Assembly: GCA_020345785.1 (NCBI GenBank)
Contig: CP070771.1
Span: 5,509,650 to 5,535,367 of the forward strand
Source of the DNA: Desulfobacterales bacterium
GTDB taxonomy: Bacteria; Desulfobacterota; Desulfobacteria; Desulfobacterales; JAFDCJ01
Length of the DNA: 25,718 nucleotides
Direction of reading: 5' to 3'
The notes beneath the pieces were generated by a model. That model ran no database searches and had not been told where the DNA came from. It worked only from the letters and a program-made list of their open reading frames with translations. This document shows positions 23,767 through 25,718 of the stretch, piece after piece (position 1 is the stretch's first letter; each line of letters starts with the position of its first letter). Both the position numbers and the translations under genes were made by a program.

Positions 23767-24330
23767 ATGCAAGAAGTTCGTTTTCACGGTCGCGGCGGGC
23801 AGGGAACGGTAGTGGCTTCAATCTTGCTGGCCAAGGCCTTTTTCAGTGCCGGATATTATGTGCAGACTTTTCCGGTCTTCGGCGTGGAGAGACGGGGGGC
23901 ACCGGTGGAGGCCTATTTGAGGCTGGACAATGAAAAAATTCTGATACGCTGCAATGTATACACGCCGGATCATGTGGTGGTTCAGGACGTCAAGCTTCTA
24001 GAGAACGTGAATGTCACCGCCGGACTTAAAGCGGGTGGCTGGATTCTGATAAATGCCTCGGGGCAACGCGAAAACTTGGAAGCGTTTACTGGTTTCCGCC
24101 TGGCTTGGGTGGATGCCACCGGAATTGCCATGCGGCACCAATTGGGCACCCGCACCCACCCTATAATCAACACAGCCATGATCGGCGCATTTGCCCGCAT
24201 AATGGAGATGCCGCCCATAGACATGATTTCCGAAGCCATCACGGAAGACATCCGCAACAGACCGGAGCAAAATATCCAAGCCTGTCAAGATGCCTACGAA
24301 AATGTGCAGATATATGGGCTTGTAGATTAA
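23767..24330 (+). CDS. porG: 2-oxoacid:ferredoxin oxidoreductase gamma subunit
   Basis: The 187-residue protein matches the gamma domain of pyruvate/2-oxoacid:ferredoxin oxidoreductases: RFHGRGGQGTVVASILLA at 5-22 with the glycine-rich loop, then FPVFGVERRGAPVEAYLR at 35-52, and THPIINTAMIGAFARI in the C-terminal half. In the enzyme this subunit helps bind coenzyme A and closes the active site; the complex oxidatively decarboxylates a 2-oxoacid to the acyl-CoA and reduces ferredoxin in the cytoplasm. The pyruvate specificity implied by the symbol is a guess, since 2-oxoglutarate and branched-chain forms look alike. The ribosome-binding site is weak. It is followed 21 bases later by a GltD-like gene, and the alpha and beta subunits are expected beyond the window. 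Confidence 0.88.
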   Translation: MQEVRFHGRGGQGTVVASILLAKAFFSAGYYVQTFPVFGVERRGAPVEAYLRLDNEKILIRCNVYTPDHVVVQDVKLLENVNVTAGLKAGGWILINASGQRENLEAFTGFRLAWVDATGIAMRHQLGTRTHPIINTAMIGAFARIMEMPPIDMISEAITEDIRNRPEQNIQACQDAYENVQIYGLVD

Positions 24331-24351
24331 TACCAGATTGGGGAAAATACC

Positions 24352-25718
24352 ATGCCGGACGCAACATTCAGAGACCTACCGTTGTTCCTTCCGCACTCCA
24401 GCATATCCACCGCGGTGAACAAAACCGGATCCTGGCGCTTTTTCCATCCCAAGTATGATGAAAAAACCGCACCCTGCAGCGCGGCCTGTCCGCTGGGACA
24501 AGATATCGCCCGCATTGAGATGCTGGCATCAAGGGGATTGTTTAAGGATGCCTGGCATGCAATTTTAGAAGAAAATCCTTTTCCGGCAGTCTGCGGAAGG
24601 GTGTGTTTTCACCCGTGCGAAAGCAGCTGCAACCGCAGCCAATTGGATGCGCCCATTGCCATCCATAATCTCGAACGTTTTCTGGGTGACGCGGCGATCT
24701 CACAGGTGTATTCACCGCATCTCATCGTCAAACCATCCCGGGCCAAAAAGGTGGCCATCGCCGGCGCCGGCCCGGCCGGATTATCAGCTGCCTATTTTCT
24801 GACACGCTTGGGATATGACTGTGATGTGTTTGAAGCAACCGCCGAACCCGGTGGACTGCTGCGATCAGGAATTCCGATTTATCGTCTGCCCCGTGCTATT
24901 CTTGATTACGAAATCAAACGGATTGCGGATTTAGGCGTAAAATTTTCCTGCGAGACACCCATAACGCAACGATTGCTGAATAAAATTTACAAAGATTATG
25001 ATGCGCTTTTTATCGGCTGCGGCTACGGGCGCTCCATTGCGCTTCATATTGAAGGCGGCCACCTGGCGCGGGACGGGCTGGCTCTTCTGCGCCGCCTGCA
25101 GCGGGCGGAAAATATGTCTTTTAGCGGTAAGGCAGCCATTATCGGCGGGGGCAACACCGCCATTGACGTCGCCCGTTCCTTGGCGCGTATGGGAGCCGAG
25201 CCGATCATTGTCTACCGCCGCCGCCTTGAAGACATGCCGGCTTTTGAGCCGGAGGTAAAAATGGCCCTCGCTGAAGGGGTTCAAATAGTGCCGCTGGTGG
25301 CCCCCATCCGTATCGAAGAAAATCAAAATCAATTATCTTCTTCTGAGACCAATTTCACGCTCACCTTACAACGAATGAGAATCAGCCGCAAAGAGATCAG
25401 AGGCCGCGCCCGGGTCATGCCGGATGGTGAAAATACAAAAACAATCCGCGTCCGGAATATCTTTGTGGCCATTGGTGCCGAAGCCGATTCCCTCTGGCAT
25501 TTTCCGACAGCAGGACGATCCGAAAACATTTCCTTGAGCCATTGTCAACTCAGCCACCAAGAAATACCGCTCGTATTCGGCGGAGATCTGACCAGCCCGG
25601 TTAAAAGCGTCGCTGATGCCATTGCATCCGGCAAACAGGCCGCCATGACGCTGAATACATATTTTGAAAAAGGGTTGGATGCTGTCGAATCCAGCCTTGC
25701 CGCCTGCCGGGTCGGCCC
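24352..25718 (+). CDS. GltD-like FAD/NAD(P)-binding iron-sulfur oxidoreductase, partial
   Basis: The frame is open from ATG 24352 (GGGGAAAA upstream) to the window edge, 455 codons, so the C-terminus is missing. Residues 42-93 hold six cysteines (PCSAACPLG, CGRVCFHPCESSC), the N-terminal 4Fe-4S domain seen in the small subunit of glutamate synthase. A first Rossmann motif GAGPAG at 138-143 binds FAD, with PGGLLRSGIP at 166-175, and a second GGGNTA at 265-270 binds NAD(P)H. The VFGGDLTSPVKSVADAIASG line is the conserved end of the FAD fold. Next to a porG gene it probably passes electrons between pyridine nucleotide and ferredoxin or the oxidoreductase; a ferredoxin-type delta domain may follow beyond the edge. 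True glutamate synthase is unlikely because no large subunit is present here. Confidence 0.88.
   Translation, partial: MPDATFRDLPLFLPHSSISTAVNKTGSWRFFHPKYDEKTAPCSAACPLGQDIARIEMLASRGLFKDAWHAILEENPFPAVCGRVCFHPCESSCNRSQLDAPIAIHNLERFLGDAAISQVYSPHLIVKPSRAKKVAIAGAGPAGLSAAYFLTRLGYDCDVFEATAEPGGLLRSGIPIYRLPRAILDYEIKRIADLGVKFSCETPITQRLLNKIYKDYDALFIGCGYGRSIALHIEGGHLARDGLALLRRLQRAENMSFSGKAAIIGGGNTAIDVARSLARMGAEPIIVYRRRLEDMPAFEPEVKMALAEGVQIVPLVAPIRIEENQNQLSSSETNFTLTLQRMRISRKEIRGRARVMPDGENTKTIRVRNIFVAIGAEADSLWHFPTAGRSENISLSHCQLSHQEIPLVFGGDLTSPVKSVADAIASGKQAAMTLNTYFEKGLDAVESSLAACRVG

Overview
The window looks like a chromosomal segment of an anaerobic deltaproteobacterium, most likely an uncultured sulfate-reducer relative (Desulfobacterales-like). 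This is inferred from gene content: a GrdB/PrdB-type selenoprotein, a 2-oxoacid:ferredoxin oxidoreductase locus with a GltD-like partner, a rubrerythrin-like diiron protein, and many small lineage-type hypothetical genes with strong GGAGG ribosome-binding sites. No rRNA, tRNA, CRISPR array, transposase or phage gene was seen.

Layout. 1-1737 (-): the visible part of a secreted FG-GAP/PKD repeat protein that runs off the left edge. 2193-4493: an exported DUF2059 protein, a Cys-rich small protein, a tail-anchored protein and a ferritin-like diiron protein. 4617-5525: a Nudix hydrolase. 5526-6274: a long gap with a possible 31-residue membrane peptide and the first copy of a 120-bp palindromic repeat. 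6275-9962: a compact four-gene operon with a dynamin/EHD-like GTPase, a DUF1285-like protein, a 90-residue unknown and a PlsB-like acyltransferase. 10012-13343: a small helical protein, an ArdC/ImmA-like zinc peptidase with a clamp-binding-like N-terminus, an Arg-rich small protein and a membrane-anchored protein with perfect decapeptide repeats. 13555-16512: an exported unknown, a short-form AMP nucleosidase and an MFS transporter overlapping it. 16816-17697: a selenoprotein gene read through an in-frame UGA. 17757-19851 (-): a small unknown and a membrane SpoIIE/RsbU-type phosphatase. 20153-21727: a Cys-containing small protein and a Tat-signal radical SAM protein. 21816-23318: a possible degenerate PD-(D/E)XK protein, a long gap and a small zinc-ribbon-like protein. 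23767-25718: the start of a 2-oxoacid oxidoreductase operon, cut by the right edge.

The strongest discoveries are: (1) the UGA codon at 17332-17334, which is very probably selenocysteine, with a bacterial SECIS-like hairpin right after it, so that a naive gene call would break the gene in two; (2) a family of about 120-bp elements with 17-bp imperfect terminal inverted repeats, present three times; (3) a second intergenic element present twice in opposite orientation, whose linkers are nearly invariant but whose hairpin stems have been replaced by unrelated, still perfectly complementary sequences; (4) the GTPase-acyltransferase operon, which could be an uncharacterised membrane-remodelling system. 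Gene starts were moved inward at several places (10278, 10467, 12126, 13555, 16816, 19851, 20153, 22337) because of ribosome-binding sites or signal peptides.
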